A stretch of 64,000 bases of DNA. Origin: Prevotella herbatica (lineage in GTDB: Bacteria > Bacteroidota > Bacteroidia > Bacteroidales > Bacteroidaceae). The notes under the pieces were generated by a model. The model ran no database searches. It was not told the origin of the DNA and worked only from the letters and a program-made list of their open reading frames with translations. The position numbers and the translations under genes are program-made. Below are positions 16,099 through 24,566 of the stretch, piece after piece (position 1 is the stretch's first letter; each line of letters begins with the position of its first letter). Where the stretch lies: positions 868,001 through 932,000 of the forward strand of contig NZ_AP024484.1 of assembly GCF_017347605.1 (NCBI RefSeq), given 5' to 3'.

Positions 16099-17568
16099 TT
16101 ATTTGAGCTTCATGAGTTCGTTCAGGGCGTTGTCTGCCTGTTTCACTCCTGCTGCCTTTGCCATCTTCAGGTAAACTTCAGCCTTATCACGGTTGCCCTC
16201 GCTAAGATAAAGGAGGCCCATGTTGCAGTAGGCTCTTGGATCGGTCTCCCAACGCTTGAGATACTTATGAGCAAGGGTTACGTCATTGCGTGTCAAAGCT
16301 ACGCCCGCTGCATTGATGTTTGCCTCGGCATTATCAGGAAAGAGACGGGCGGTCAGGTCCACGATATCGTTGTACTCGCGTGAACCCTTCTTATAGTATC
16401 CAGCTGTGGCATAGAGTTCACCCAGCGTCATTGTTGCAGGGTTTGAGCCCAGATGCTGCATAGCGGAATTACTGTCAAATCCATCGTGACGGAACGTCAA
16501 CGTATATTTTATACGGTACACTTTTGGAAAGATGAAACGATTCATATAAGCATACGGCATACCCAGTCCCAAATTCTCAATTTCACGCTCACGACCGTTG
16601 ACAACATCTATATTTTTGATGATATCAACAACAGCGTCACGGAGATTCATGCCACTACCCGCTACAAGCGAAGAGATGCTGTCCCAGTCTTCAGCAAGCC
16701 AGCCTACGGTGAGGTCGTTGCGGTTGGTGAGCTTCTGCTTCATCAGGTACTTCTTTAAATCAAGCGAACGCTCCATTGCCTCACTCTCATTGCGACGGTA
16801 ATTGCCGATAGGAGCACCGAAGCCGTTAATATTAAGTCCCACAAGGCTAGTGCCATAGCGTTGAAGCTCGCTCTTAACGTCAGAGGCGATGGTGTTGAAC
16901 ACGGTGCGGTTGAACCTGCTGCCACTAAGTTTAGCGAGTGCCTTGTTGCCGAATATCTGAATCTCACCGCTGCGGTGGAACTTATCAATGTCTGAACCCT
17001 GAGGCTGAAGGAACTGGACGTAGTCCATCAGGTTATAATAATGCACATTCGGGTCGGGATTGTCGTTGCTCATGTCATGGAGGTAGATGTTCTTCAGAAC
17101 AAGGTCCTCGTAGACATGACCTTTCCTGCCCTGACAGTTAAGTTCCTCACTCTCTACATACATGCGGCAATCCTGCATCCAATCCTTATAAGGAACGGTG
17201 GTGTCGTAGATGAAGTAGCGCTTTGCAGCACGGCTGTCCTTGACAACGATCGGAATATTGCGGCGGACCTCAGAAAGGACCTCCGTACGGTGAGCATCGC
17301 GCTCGCGGTCACGACCGTTGATGACCACTGAGGAAAGCACTGAGACCGCACTGTCCGTCTTAAGCACAGGAGTAAAGGTCAGCGACTCACAGCTACCCAC
17401 CACGCTGCTGTCATAGCTTACCTTCATGCGCACACGAAGAAGGTCGCCCTGACGGGTGAAGTTCTCGGAGTTGACGTAGATCTGTCCGCCGTAGACAGTC
17501 TGGGCGGATGCTGTGGATGCTACTCCACAGAAGGCAAGAAGAAAGAATGCAGATTGTAATAGTTTCAT
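16099..17568 (-). CDS. DUF3868/TPR fimbrial accessory protein
   Basis: A 489-residue exported protein (signal MKLLQSAFFLLAFCGVASTA to about residue 22). The N-terminal half matches DUF3868 (VYGGQIYVNSENFTRQGDLL, RVRMKVSYDS). The middle has an OmpA-like or peptidoglycan-associated flavour (LSGSRFNRTVFNTIASDVKS). The C-terminus holds TPR-like helices (AEANINAAGVALTRNDVTLA, YCNMGLLYLSEGNRDKAEVY). DUF3868 and DUF3575 genes commonly precede fimbrillins in Bacteroidales; a role in export or assembly is inference. Confidence 0.75.
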   Translation of the reverse strand: MKLLQSAFFLLAFCGVASTASAQTVYGGQIYVNSENFTRQGDLLRVRMKVSYDSSVVGSCESLTFTPVLKTDSAVSVLSSVVINGRDRERDAHRTEVLSEVRRNIPIVVKDSRAAKRYFIYDTTVPYKDWMQDCRMYVESEELNCQGRKGHVYEDLVLKNIYLHDMSNDNPDPNVHYYNLMDYVQFLQPQGSDIDKFHRSGEIQIFGNKALAKLSGSRFNRTVFNTIASDVKSELQRYGTSLVGLNINGFGAPIGNYRRNESEAMERSLDLKKYLMKQKLTNRNDLTVGWLAEDWDSISSLVAGSGMNLRDAVVDIIKNIDVVNGREREIENLGLGMPYAYMNRFIFPKVYRIKYTLTFRHDGFDSNSAMQHLGSNPATMTLGELYATAGYYKKGSREYNDIVDLTARLFPDNAEANINAAGVALTRNDVTLAHKYLKRWETDPRAYCNMGLLYLSEGNRDKAEVYLKMAKAAGVKQADNALNELMKLK

Positions 17569-17596
17569 TTCTCTATAAATATTATTTTCATTGTTA

Positions 17597-18196
17597 TTAT
17601 CTTATTATGTAGACCAGTGACACCGAAAGTCCCACAGGACCGAAGTAGTCGCTGCTCTTTGTATATTCATGGTAGCCGTAGCGCCCGTCACGGTAATGGC
17701 GATAGCGCAGATGCAGGTAGCCAGCTGAGACGGATGTCTCGATTCCCCAGTGGGGAGAAAGTATCCTGTGCCAGCCGATACTCAGACCGGCACCGTTGAA
17801 GTTACCCTCGGCGCGGTGGCGCGAAAGACTGAAGAAGGGAATGCGGCTCAGGTTGAAGCCGCCGTTGATACCGCATACGCCGACAAAGGGACCGTTGAAG
17901 GCCTTGCGGAACCAGTGGCGCAGCTCATACTGCACGGACCAGTTCTTCCACTTCCGGTTGCCATCGTAAGAGATGGGACAGTAGGTGGAACTGATACTCA
18001 GGGTAAGGGTGCTGTCGAGGCGGACCTCGGAACCAAGCGAAGGAACGGCAATGGCATCATAGACCAGATTGGACTTCAGTGCGACGTACTGCGCATGAAG
18101 GCGCAATGACGAAAGGGATACCAATAAAACCAAAAATGACTTTAATATAATATCACTAATTCTAAAATTCGTACTATGAAATTTTAATTTACTCAT
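17597..18196 (-). CDS. DUF3575 outer-membrane protein, first gene of the fimbrial operon
   Basis: A 199-residue protein with an N-terminal hydrophobic signal (SFLVLLVSLSSLRLHAQ) and the DUF3575 pattern: ALKSNLVYDAIAVPSLGSEV, WSVQYELRHWFRKAFNGPFV, GAGLSIGWHRILSPHWGIET, ending in LSVSLVYIIR. It is predicted to be a small outer-membrane barrel. It is the first gene downstream of the invertible segment, so it would be the first transcribed when the promoter faces this way. Its start lies 31 bases from the left inverted repeat. Confidence 0.78.
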   Translation of the reverse strand: MSKLKFHSTNFRISDIILKSFLVLLVSLSSLRLHAQYVALKSNLVYDAIAVPSLGSEVRLDSTLTLSISSTYCPISYDGNRKWKNWSVQYELRHWFRKAFNGPFVGVCGINGGFNLSRIPFFSLSRHRAEGNFNGAGLSIGWHRILSPHWGIETSVSAGYLHLRYRHYRDGRYGYHEYTKSSDYFGPVGLSVSLVYIIR

Positions 18197-18227
18197 CCAA
18201 TTTATCTATTCTATAATATACGTTCTG

Positions 18228-18242
18228 TTACTTTGTAAGTAA
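18228..18242 (+). repeat. left inverted repeat of the invertible segment
   Basis: TTACTTTGTAAGTAA. The site is itself a dyad, TTACTT and AAGTAA around the asymmetric centre TGT, as expected for a tyrosine-recombinase crossover site with two recombinase half-sites. The centre gives it direction. Confidence 0.82.
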
Positions 18243-18440
18243 TAGAAAGGATTAAAGAATAGAACAGTGAAAAGACAGGGCAAAACAAGGACTGGCCTGC
18301 AGGATCAAGGCATCCTGAGGCTGTCGAATATGTACATTAAATAATTGACAAAATGTGTTTAGATCAAAACGCCTTATAACTCAATTCGCTGTATTTATTG
18401 TATTTCTTTTTGGTATTTAGTTAATTATTGTGAATTATCA

Positions 18441-18470
18441 TTTGAATTCATAAATTAATGACTACATTTG
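18441..18470 (+). promoter_or_regulatory. promoter inside the invertible segment, facing away from the fimbriae
   Basis: TTTG (18441-18444), 18 bases, then TACATTTG (18463-18470), a perfect -7 element with near-ideal spacing. In this orientation it reads toward the recombinase gene, antisense to it, and meets a terminator within 20 bases. Confidence 0.72.
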
Positions 18471-18485
18471 CGCAGTGATAAATTG

Positions 18486-18519
18486 TAGCCGTTACTTACA
18501 AAGTAATGGCTATTTTTTT
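18486..18519 (+). terminator. orientation-dependent intrinsic terminator at the right repeat
   Basis: TAGCCGTTACTT (18486-18497) pairs with AAGTAATGGCTA (18501-18512) over 12 positions with one G-U pair, loop ACA, followed by seven T. The inner arm, including TAGCCG, lies inside the invertible segment and the outer arm plus T-run lies outside. Inversion would replace TAGCCG with unrelated bases and shorten the stem to about 7 pairs. The strong terminator therefore exists only in this orientation. Confidence 0.72.
18492..18506 (-). repeat. right inverted repeat of the invertible segment
   Basis: TTACTTACAAAGTAA is the exact reverse complement of the left repeat at 18228-18242. The centre is ACA in place of TGT, so the two sites are in inverted orientation and recombination would flip the segment rather than delete it. 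Confidence 0.82.
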
Positions 18520-18609
18520 GACCTATCCGATGATACGCTCAGCAGTTTATTCTATCTTGTAACCTATTGAATGCAAGAGGATTACAGGCTGCTTTGGAAT
18601 ACGGGTAGC

Positions 18610-19488
18610 TCATCTGCCGTCCATGTAACGTAGTATCTTTCTGTTCGCCTTTTCTATCTCCCCAACGTTGAAACCCTTCAGGTATATCTGGGTGGTTCTG
18701 ATATCGCTGTGGCCAAGAGCTGAACTGATCAGTTCTACAGGCACATGGCTGTGAAGGGCTGTCGTGGCCCATGAATGGCGAAGCGTATAGGAAGAGACGT
18801 GCCCCTTTATGCCGAGCTTTCTTGCAAGGCGTGAAAGACCAGCATTGAACTTCCTCAGCAAGGACTGGTAACGGCGGTAGCCAGACTCGGTGTTCATATC
18901 TGAATTGCCAAGATCAAGGTCACGCAGGGTTCTGAGGATGTCCCCATTCACAGGAACGTTCACGCTCGTGCCCGTCTTGCGGCGGCAGTAGCTCAGCGCG
19001 CCGTCAGTAATGGAATCCATGCTAATTTGCTGAAGGTCCACATAGGGCATACCACAAAGTTTATACATGACACATGCCGTCTGCTGCACCTTGTTCAGGA
19101 CACGGCTGCGGACAACTCCATTCAGAAGGACTCTCAGCTGCGGCATCTCAAGTGCCTTCTTGTGGCTTCTGTCTATACCGGTATAGACCTTATGAAACAG
19201 ATGATGGATGTATTTTGTATGTCCTGCATCCACGGCCTTGTTATAGATGGCACGGAGCATACGCATGTAGGTGGAAATCGTGTTGAGCTTGTGCCTGCCA
19301 CGAATCAGGTACTGCTCATAGCTTTTAAGCAGGCGGGGAGTGATCTCGCCGAATCCGACACTGTCCCGTCCAAGATACTCACACAAAGAACGGATTGAGT
19401 TACTGTACAGGCTGGCCGTGGAAAAGCGCCCGTCTCGTTTAAGGTCACACACGCAGTTTAATGCGAATGATGAAAATGATAATTGCAT
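18610..19488 (-). CDS. tyrosine recombinase (probable fimbrial DNA invertase)
   Basis: A 292-residue site-specific recombinase. Residues 1-100 form the core-binding (SAM-like) domain (YEQYLIRGRHKLNTISTYMR). The catalytic domain has Lys 171 (CRRKTGTS), the Arg-His box SSYTLRHSWATTAL (Arg 237), LGHSD (His 260) and the nucleophile in TTQIYLKGF (Tyr 269). At the first catalytic arginine position, where relatives usually read RGM.F.D, this protein has LCGMPYVD with Cys 145. It is transcribed toward the invertible segment, whose right repeat is 104 bases past its stop, so it is the natural candidate for the invertase. Confidence 0.85.
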   Translation of the reverse strand: MQLSFSSFALNCVCDLKRDGRFSTASLYSNSIRSLCEYLGRDSVGFGEITPRLLKSYEQYLIRGRHKLNTISTYMRMLRAIYNKAVDAGHTKYIHHLFHKVYTGIDRSHKKALEMPQLRVLLNGVVRSRVLNKVQQTACVMYKLCGMPYVDLQQISMDSITDGALSYCRRKTGTSVNVPVNGDILRTLRDLDLGNSDMNTESGYRRYQSLLRKFNAGLSRLARKLGIKGHVSSYTLRHSWATTALHSHVPVELISSALGHSDIRTTQIYLKGFNVGEIEKANRKILRYMDGR

Positions 19489-19678
19489 CTAAAAATAAGT
19501 TTAAAATAAAGATACAAAGTTACAACACCAAAGACGATTCACAAAGGCGATGGCATTAAAAAACATGAATGAAATATTGATAGCAAACTAGGATCAATCT
19601 GTCTGAAACTCTCACCTGTCAATAGCTAATGGATGACTGTAGACAAAATAAAGAAAAATAAAAAAAAGTGGTTCTTTA

Positions 19679-19875
19679 TCAATTTAGGGGAGTGATAAAT
19701 CTATTTCGGTTAAAGACACAATGCTACCAGAAAAAGTTTTTTCAATGTCACTAATGTCATAATGTCACAAACCCTTTGTTTATCGGGGTTTGGCGAGTGA
19801 CATTAAGTGACATTATCGGCCTAAAAGTGGCATTAAATTGCAAAACTTACCTATTTTTGGCGATTTTTTACAAAA
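19679..19875 (+). repeat. left arm of element copy 1
   Basis: Holds the outer 28-base terminal repeat, then a block with three TAATGTCA(C)-type repeats, CAAACCC, a short loop, GGGGTTTGG and two or three GTGACATTA-type repeats. The block is itself an imperfect palindrome that could form a long hairpin. From the outer edge to the TATTTTTGGCG segment it is nearly identical to the reverse complement of the right arm. Confidence 0.7.
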
Positions 19876-20095
19876 TATGCAGCACATATATAGGCACTTT
19901 TTTGCTTATAATGGCCCTTTCTCGTCATTATGTACGCAATACTTCGCAATGTGTCTAGTTGTTATCTCAAAATCCAACTGTAAATATAGTGGTAATTGTC
20001 TGCAATCTTATTCTTGCAGTATTTCAGATTATGTTTTGGTTACCAGTTCAAGTAGTATTCTTTTTCATGTTCAACAATTCTATTATCCAACGTGT

Positions 20096-20499
20096 GTAAT
20101 TGAATTACTCACGTTATGTAACACGGTTACACACGTTGTGTAATCGAGTTACCTACGTTGTGTAATCTTATTACACACGTACTGATGTAATCTTATTACA
20201 CACGTACCGATGTAATCTTATTACACACATACTGATGTAATCTAATTACGCACATACCGATGTAATCTTATTACACACATACTGATGTAATCTTATTACA
20301 CACATACTGATGTAATCTTATTACACACGTACTGATGTAATCTTATTACACACGTACTGATGTAATCTTATTACACACATACTGATGTAATCTAATTACG
20401 CACATACCGATGTAATCTTATTACACACATACTGATGTAATCTGATTACACACATACTGATGTAATCTGATTGCACGCATGTTAATGTAATCAAATTAC
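20096..20499. repeat. array of 17 short palindromes (22- then 25-bp period)
   Basis: Palindromes of the form GTAAT-NNN-ATTAC begin at 20096, 20118 and 20140 (22-base spacing) and then every 25 bases from 20162 to 20487. The centre is mostly CTT, with CTA, CTG, TGA, CGA and CAA variants. One copy (20118) has GTAAC...GTTAC, a paired change that keeps the dyad. Units 1-6 of the 25-base series reappear as units 7-12 with two base differences, indicating a 150-base duplication. There are no unique spacers, so it is not a CRISPR array. Protein-binding clusters or iteron-like sites are possible; nothing is proven. Confidence 0.88.
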
Positions 20500-20696
20500 A
20501 CAAAAGGTTTTGAAATTTAGGTAAAAGTTTGTGTATTCAACTTCAAAAGCTATTTTCAAACTTTCAAATTGATTCTATCTCATCTGTTATTTGTATGTAG
20601 TAGCTTTTTGAATTTCCATGCTGTTTAGGACAGGCTATCATTATGTTTGATAAAACTCAATCAGTGTAAAATATATGTTTGGTGTAATTAGCATAA

Positions 20697-20980
20697 TTGC
20701 GAAAAAACGCCAAAAATAGGTGTGCTCGATAGTTTAATGTCACTTTTAGACCGATAATGTCACTTAATGTCACTCGCCAAACCCCGATAAACAAAGGGTT
20801 TGTGACATTATGACATTAGTGACATTGAAAAAACTTTTTCTGGTAGCGTGTCTTTAGCCGTAATAGGTTTATATTTGTTATTAAATAAGTTGTCTAATCT
20901 TACCAGATTGGTTGTCTGTCTTTAGACAGAATTAGATTACTGATTTTAGCCAAAATAGATTTATCACTCCCCTAAATTGA
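20697..20980 (-). repeat. right arm of element copy 1
   Basis: Reverse-complement partner of the left arm. It contains the TAATGTCAC repeats, the AAACCC/GGGTTT dyad, then an extra stretch with two GTTGTC motifs 22 bases apart (20889 and 20911) and a small dyad GTCTGTCTTTAGACAGA, before ending in the shared 28-base terminal repeat. Confidence 0.7.
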
Positions 20981-21018
20981 CGAAAAGGCTTATTTTTAAA
21001 AATATTTTTCCACTAACC

Positions 21019-21495
21019 TTACTTAGATGTTTTTTCAATAACACGTATATCTTTAACCAAAATGTCTTTTAAATGTAGAGCCATTTCTTCTAGAGTTTTA
21101 TATATATCCATAAAATTAAAGACATGAATATTATATGGAGGCTCAAAATCGACATCAATATAGCATATAGCATTAATATGTTTATAAAATATCTTTTTAC
21201 ATTCAGCCTCTGTATACCAAGATAAAGCTGCCCCATTGATATACATATCTCCCCACTTATCATTCCAGGGAGATGTATTGTTTGGCGATAAGAACTTCAA
21301 GGGCAAGTCTAATTGATAGACTTTAAGCACCTCTGAAAATGGTTTACCTATAAAGTAACTTTTCTGATTTACAAAATTATGATTAAGATACTGCACTGTA
21401 TCTACGACTTCAGACAAGGTATAATGTCTGAAATTTTGCGCACTCATACTTAAGGAAAGTAAAACAGCAATAAATATAAATACTATTTTTTTCAT
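21019..21495 (-). CDS. small secreted protein of unknown function
   Basis: A 158-residue protein with a clear signal peptide (FIFIAVLLSLSMSAQ, about residues 1-19). The mature part is mixed alpha/beta with no motif I recognise; notable segments are NQKSYFIGKPFSEVLKVYQL, WGDMYINGAALSWYTEAECK and DIYKTLEEMALHLKDILVKD. It begins after a small gap from element copy 1 and precedes a run of minus-strand barrel genes. The coding frame is convincing from its signal peptide and codon pattern. Confidence 0.6.
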   Translation of the reverse strand: MKKIVFIFIAVLLSLSMSAQNFRHYTLSEVVDTVQYLNHNFVNQKSYFIGKPFSEVLKVYQLDLPLKFLSPNNTSPWNDKWGDMYINGAALSWYTEAECKKIFYKHINAICYIDVDFEPPYNIHVFNFMDIYKTLEEMALHLKDILVKDIRVIEKTSK

Positions 21496-21530
21496 TGATA
21501 TAGATGCTTTTTAATTAATACTAATAATGA

Positions 21531-21713
21531 TTTATATCATTGCTGATTCTGACAAACTTATTCTGCAAAGATAATACTAATTTCATCATTGAACAAATTG
21601 TAGTTTCAATAAATGGTACAAAAGAAAAGCATATCGCCCATGTGATCAGTAACGAAGATAAGGATAGGATCATTGAGTGGAAAGAAATCAAAAATAATTC
21701 AGTAGATAAATAG
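21531..21713 (+). pseudogene. possible 3' gene fragment
   Basis: A plus-strand frame without an ATG reads DNTNFIIEQIVVSINGTKEK, HIAHVISNEDKDRIIEWKEI, KNNSVDK and a TAG at 21711. Its hydrophilic, protein-like composition suggests the tail of a lost gene. The family is not recognised, and the opposite-strand frame here looks like noise. Confidence 0.3.
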
Positions 21714-21785
21714 TTTTGTTTAAGGAAAACGCTTGTCATTAAAGTCTTAGTGACTAAACGACAAGCGATTTCATCATCTATATTA

Positions 21786-22382
21786 TTATAACTTAAATTT
21801 ATAACCTAATGTGAATTGGAATACACTGTTTTTCTGATCATATCCTTTCTCGTAATTAGTTAAATCATAATTATCAATAAGACCATAATTATATCTTGCA
21901 TCCAAACATATATTTTTATATTCGTATGACAAACCTACAGGTATGGATAAATCAAAAGACTTTGGAGTCATTGAAGATGATAAATTGTCATAAATTTTAA
22001 ATCCGGGTTGTATACCAACTTTTACAGCTAGCCCTTTAAACAAATAATAATTGAAAAGAATTGGAATATTAAAATAATCCATTTTAAACTTATATGGATA
22101 CAACTCAAAATCGTCGGACTGTGGAGAAACAAATAACATCGATTTATTACCCTGCTGTGAATACATCAAGCCAACAGAAATGCCAATCTTATTAGTAAGA
22201 GCATATTGTCCTTCAACTCCAAGACAAAGCCTAGCATAACTATTCTGATCATTGGAATCACCACGCCATGAAGCAATATTAAAACCTACTTTGGGTTGGA
22301 TTGTAAAATCACCCTTAACTTGTTGTGCATTAATTTGTTGAAAACTAACAAATGCCAACATCAATAAAATAAACTTTTTCAT
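21786..22382 (-). CDS. outer-membrane beta-barrel protein (PorT-like), paralogue A
   Basis: A 198-residue exported protein with signal MKKFILLMLAFVSFQQINA. It has alternating strands typical of the OMP_b-brl_2/PorT group: FTIQPKVGFNIASWRGD, GVEGQYALTNKIGISVGLMY, YFNIPILFNYYLFKGLAVKV and the closing FQFTLGYKFKL. The gene at 23259-23801 has the same layout and ends (LQITLGYKIHL), so the pair is paralogous. Function unknown. Confidence 0.72.
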   Translation of the reverse strand: MKKFILLMLAFVSFQQINAQQVKGDFTIQPKVGFNIASWRGDSNDQNSYARLCLGVEGQYALTNKIGISVGLMYSQQGNKSMLFVSPQSDDFELYPYKFKMDYFNIPILFNYYLFKGLAVKVGIQPGFKIYDNLSSSMTPKSFDLSIPVGLSYEYKNICLDARYNYGLIDNYDLTNYEKGYDQKNSVFQFTLGYKFKL

Positions 22383-22501
22383 ACATAAAAATTATATTAT
22401 GTAAATTTATTATAGCTAATCTCCGAAACTTTACGGCATTCTATTTTTGAGATTTTTATTCACTTGTTTTATATTCTGATGAAAAATAGAAGTAGAAAGC
22501 T

Positions 22502-23206
22502 CTATAATTTATAATGAATGGCAAGATAAACTTCGTTATTAAACTTGTGATTATCAAAAACAAGTTTCTGCCCTTCAACTACAATATTTCTGGCACTTCC
22601 AAAAACATCATAATCAGATACTCTATAACCTAGCGACAAGCCCCATATGCCACTCTCCAAATTCGCTGAAATATTCACGAAATTATAAACATTATATATA
22701 CGGTTACTATTTGATACTCTCTTTTCATCATCCGGAATGAATTGTCCCTTTTCTGCTGGTGTGTAAACCACAACTCCCGAAGCCCTATTAGTCAAAGGAA
22801 TAGTAAGACCATACCCTATACTGAAATTAAGATTATCTCCAACATTGTCCAATTTGATATTTGGCGTATATAGTTTCACTTGTGGTTGGAAAGCAACATG
22901 ATAAGAAAAATCCGACAAATCATCTGTTTTCCAAGTATGGCTATGATCTATTGTCTTTCCTCCAAATATATGATCTTTACCAAATGATATATCAGTAAAT
23001 CTTAATCCAGCAGATACTCCGAAATATTTTATGGGACGATATTCCATATCGACATCTACATCCCAAGAATTATAATTGCCTAAAGCACCCGAAAGCGATA
23101 TTTCCAAAGGTCTATATCTGTCTTCATCATTGTCTTCCGCAGAAACATTCATAACCAAACTTAAAAATATAGCAGTAAATAAATATCTATAATATGTAAA
23201 AAACAT
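22502..23206 (-). CDS. predicted outer-membrane protein of unknown function
   Basis: A 234-residue protein with signal peptide (FFTYYRYLFTAIFLSLVMNV SA). The strand pattern suggests a barrel: LEISLSGALGNYNSWDVDVD, YFGVSAGLRFTDISFG, LNFSIGYGLTIPLTNRA, SGIWGLSLGYRVSDYDVFG and the final EVYLAIHYKL. It lies between the two paralogous barrels on the same strand with gaps of 52 and 119 bases, so the three may share a transcript. Confidence 0.62.
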   Translation of the reverse strand: MFFTYYRYLFTAIFLSLVMNVSAEDNDEDRYRPLEISLSGALGNYNSWDVDVDMEYRPIKYFGVSAGLRFTDISFGKDHIFGGKTIDHSHTWKTDDLSDFSYHVAFQPQVKLYTPNIKLDNVGDNLNFSIGYGLTIPLTNRASGVVVYTPAEKGQFIPDDEKRVSNSNRIYNVYNFVNISANLESGIWGLSLGYRVSDYDVFGSARNIVVEGQKLVFDNHKFNNEVYLAIHYKL

Positions 23207-23258
23207 GTTAGTATATTATGATTAAATATAAATTTTAGTATGCGCCAACTACATTAAA

Positions 23259-23801
23259 TTATAAATGGATTTTATATCCTAATGTTATTTGCAAGAAACT
23301 ATTTTTATAATCGTAGTTATCATAAACCTTTGTTAAACCTACATTATAACTGACATTAACTACAAACTTATTTATGTTATAAGATAATCCTATCGGTATC
23401 GAAAACGTTGTTGATTTTGCGTCACCAAACAAAAGAAAATCTTCTCTATTATCAGCAACATTCGCCCCTAATTGGACCCCAGCGTTTAAAGAAAAATTAT
23501 CAGTAACATAAAGATTTGCCCGTAATGGAATATTAATGTAAGTTGGAGATAATTTTGCTTGACCATCTTTTGCTCCTTCGACTGAATAAATTGTCCCGAG
23601 AGACATACTTAAAGGCTTGGTTACTTGATATTCAATATTAACACCACCACAAAATCCAGTTTTTGAATTTAAACTTGCTTTTGTTAAGTTTGATACATTA
23701 AAACCTATTTGAGGTTCTATACTAATTTTACCAACTTCATTTTGTGCAAAAGAATTTAGTGTAAGAAACATTAAAATAATCAAGTATAATACTTTTTTCA
23801 T
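23259..23801 (-). CDS. outer-membrane beta-barrel protein (PorT-like), paralogue B
   Basis: A 180-residue exported protein (signal MKKVLYLIILMFLTLNSFA). The blocks ISIEPQIGFNVSNL, GGVNIEYQVTKPLSMSLGTI, YINIPLRANLYVTDNFSLNA and SFLQITLGYKIHL mirror paralogue A. A -7 element TAAATTTG (complement of 23829-23836) lies 28 bases upstream, so this is probably the first gene of the barrel group. Confidence 0.7.
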   Translation of the reverse strand: MKKVLYLIILMFLTLNSFAQNEVGKISIEPQIGFNVSNLTKASLNSKTGFCGGVNIEYQVTKPLSMSLGTIYSVEGAKDGQAKLSPTYINIPLRANLYVTDNFSLNAGVQLGANVADNREDFLLFGDAKSTTFSIPIGLSYNINKFVVNVSYNVGLTKVYDNYDYKNSFLQITLGYKIHL

Positions 23802-24186
23802 TTCTAATTAATATATTATTTCGTATCGCAAATTTATAAAAAATAAAAATATAATAATTGAATATATTAGATTTTAACCTTTACATACTTTACATATTTT
23901 CACAAATAACTAACTATCAGCAATATACAGAAAAAGCAATAACAATAACAGTTTAGTTTTATTAACGTTTTTATTCAAAGTATTATGCTTAACAGTTTAT
24001 ATTATAAAGAGATAACTATAATTTTGAAGAGATGTGAGTTATAAGTTATGGAGAAGAACTAAGAAAGTTGAGTCCTTACTTTGTGATGAATTAAAATTCA
24101 TTCCATAACAAATAGGTTTTTAACCATTTTAATGTGGCTAATCAAAATATTTTTATTTACTTTGCAGTGGAAAAAGATGATAAATT
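23802..24186. other. divergent intergenic region, 385 bases
   Basis: Very AT-rich. Apart from the -7 element TAAATTTG of the barrel gene (complement of 23829-23836), I see no coding frame. I looked for a fluoride (crcB) riboswitch before the channel gene and found no convincing match. Confidence 0.5.
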
Positions 24187-24564
24187 ATGATTAGAACTTT
24201 GTTTTATATTGGTATTGGAAGTTGTACTGGTGGCATTTCACGCTACTTGTTATCAAAGTATGTTCAAAATATGACAAGTAGTGGCTTTCCTATTGGAACA
24301 TTCATGGTAAACATAATTGGATGCTTTATCATAGGACTTCTTTACGGATTGTTTGATCGCGGCAACTTGATGAATACCAATCTGAAGTTGTTTCTTACAG
24401 TTGGATTCTGCGGAGGTTTCACTACATTCTCGACTTTCATGGGAGACAATTTCCAACTGATAAAAGCAGGAAACTTCTTCTACTGTTCTGTATATATGGC
24501 AGCTAGCATCATTTGTGGTTATCTATTCTTGTTTCTAGGTTATTCACTCATTAAATTAATATAG
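24187..24564 (+). CDS. crcB: fluoride ion channel CrcB/Fluc
   Basis: A 125-residue inner-membrane channel that exports fluoride. It has four hydrophobic segments and the family motifs [31 protein letters not shown] and [16 protein letters not shown], including the pore Asn and Phe boxes. The length is usual. It is followed after 2 bases by a DUF190 gene, a known pairing. Confidence 0.95.
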   Translation: MIRTLFYIGIGSCTGGISRYLLSKYVQNMTSSGFPIGTFMVNIIGCFIIGLLYGLFDRGNLMNTNLKLFLTVGFCGGFTTFSTFMGDNFQLIKAGNFFYCSVYMAASIICGYLFLFLGYSLIKLI

Positions 24565-24566
24565 TT

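Larger units (their letters stand above)
18228..18506. other. invertible DNA segment (fimbrial phase switch), OFF orientation
   Basis: The 279-base segment is bounded by 15-base perfect inverted repeats (18228-18242 and 18492-18506). It lies between a tyrosine recombinase gene and the fimbrial operon. The one strong promoter inside points away from the fimbriae. On the minus strand no TAnnTTTG is present between the left repeat and the DUF3575 start. Inversion would move the promoter -7 box to about 18264-18271, putting a transcript start near 18258, about 60 bases before the ATG at 18196. Invertible promoters of this layout are established in Bacteroidales. Confidence 0.8.
19679..20980. mobile_element. 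non-coding element with terminal inverted repeats (copy 1)
   Basis: The 1302-base element begins and ends with the same sequence in inverted orientation. Positions 19679-19706 and 20953-20980 match perfectly over 28 bases (starts TCAATTTAGGGGAGTG) and further inward with few changes. The right arm has about 110 extra bases. Inside each arm lies a second, longer inverted block (see the arm entries). No coding frame or transposase is visible. No target-site duplication could be recognised. A related pair of arms is present at 34531-35618. It resembles a MITE or other non-autonomous repeat; its true nature is unknown. Confidence 0.65.

Noticed and set aside
20096..20511. CRISPR array
   Set aside because: The 25-base units abut with no unique spacers and there are no cas genes nearby; it is a tandem palindrome array.
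24100..24186. Fluoride riboswitch before crcB
   Set aside because: The upstream sequence lacks the conserved GG...AUGG core and the pseudoknot partners that I would expect.
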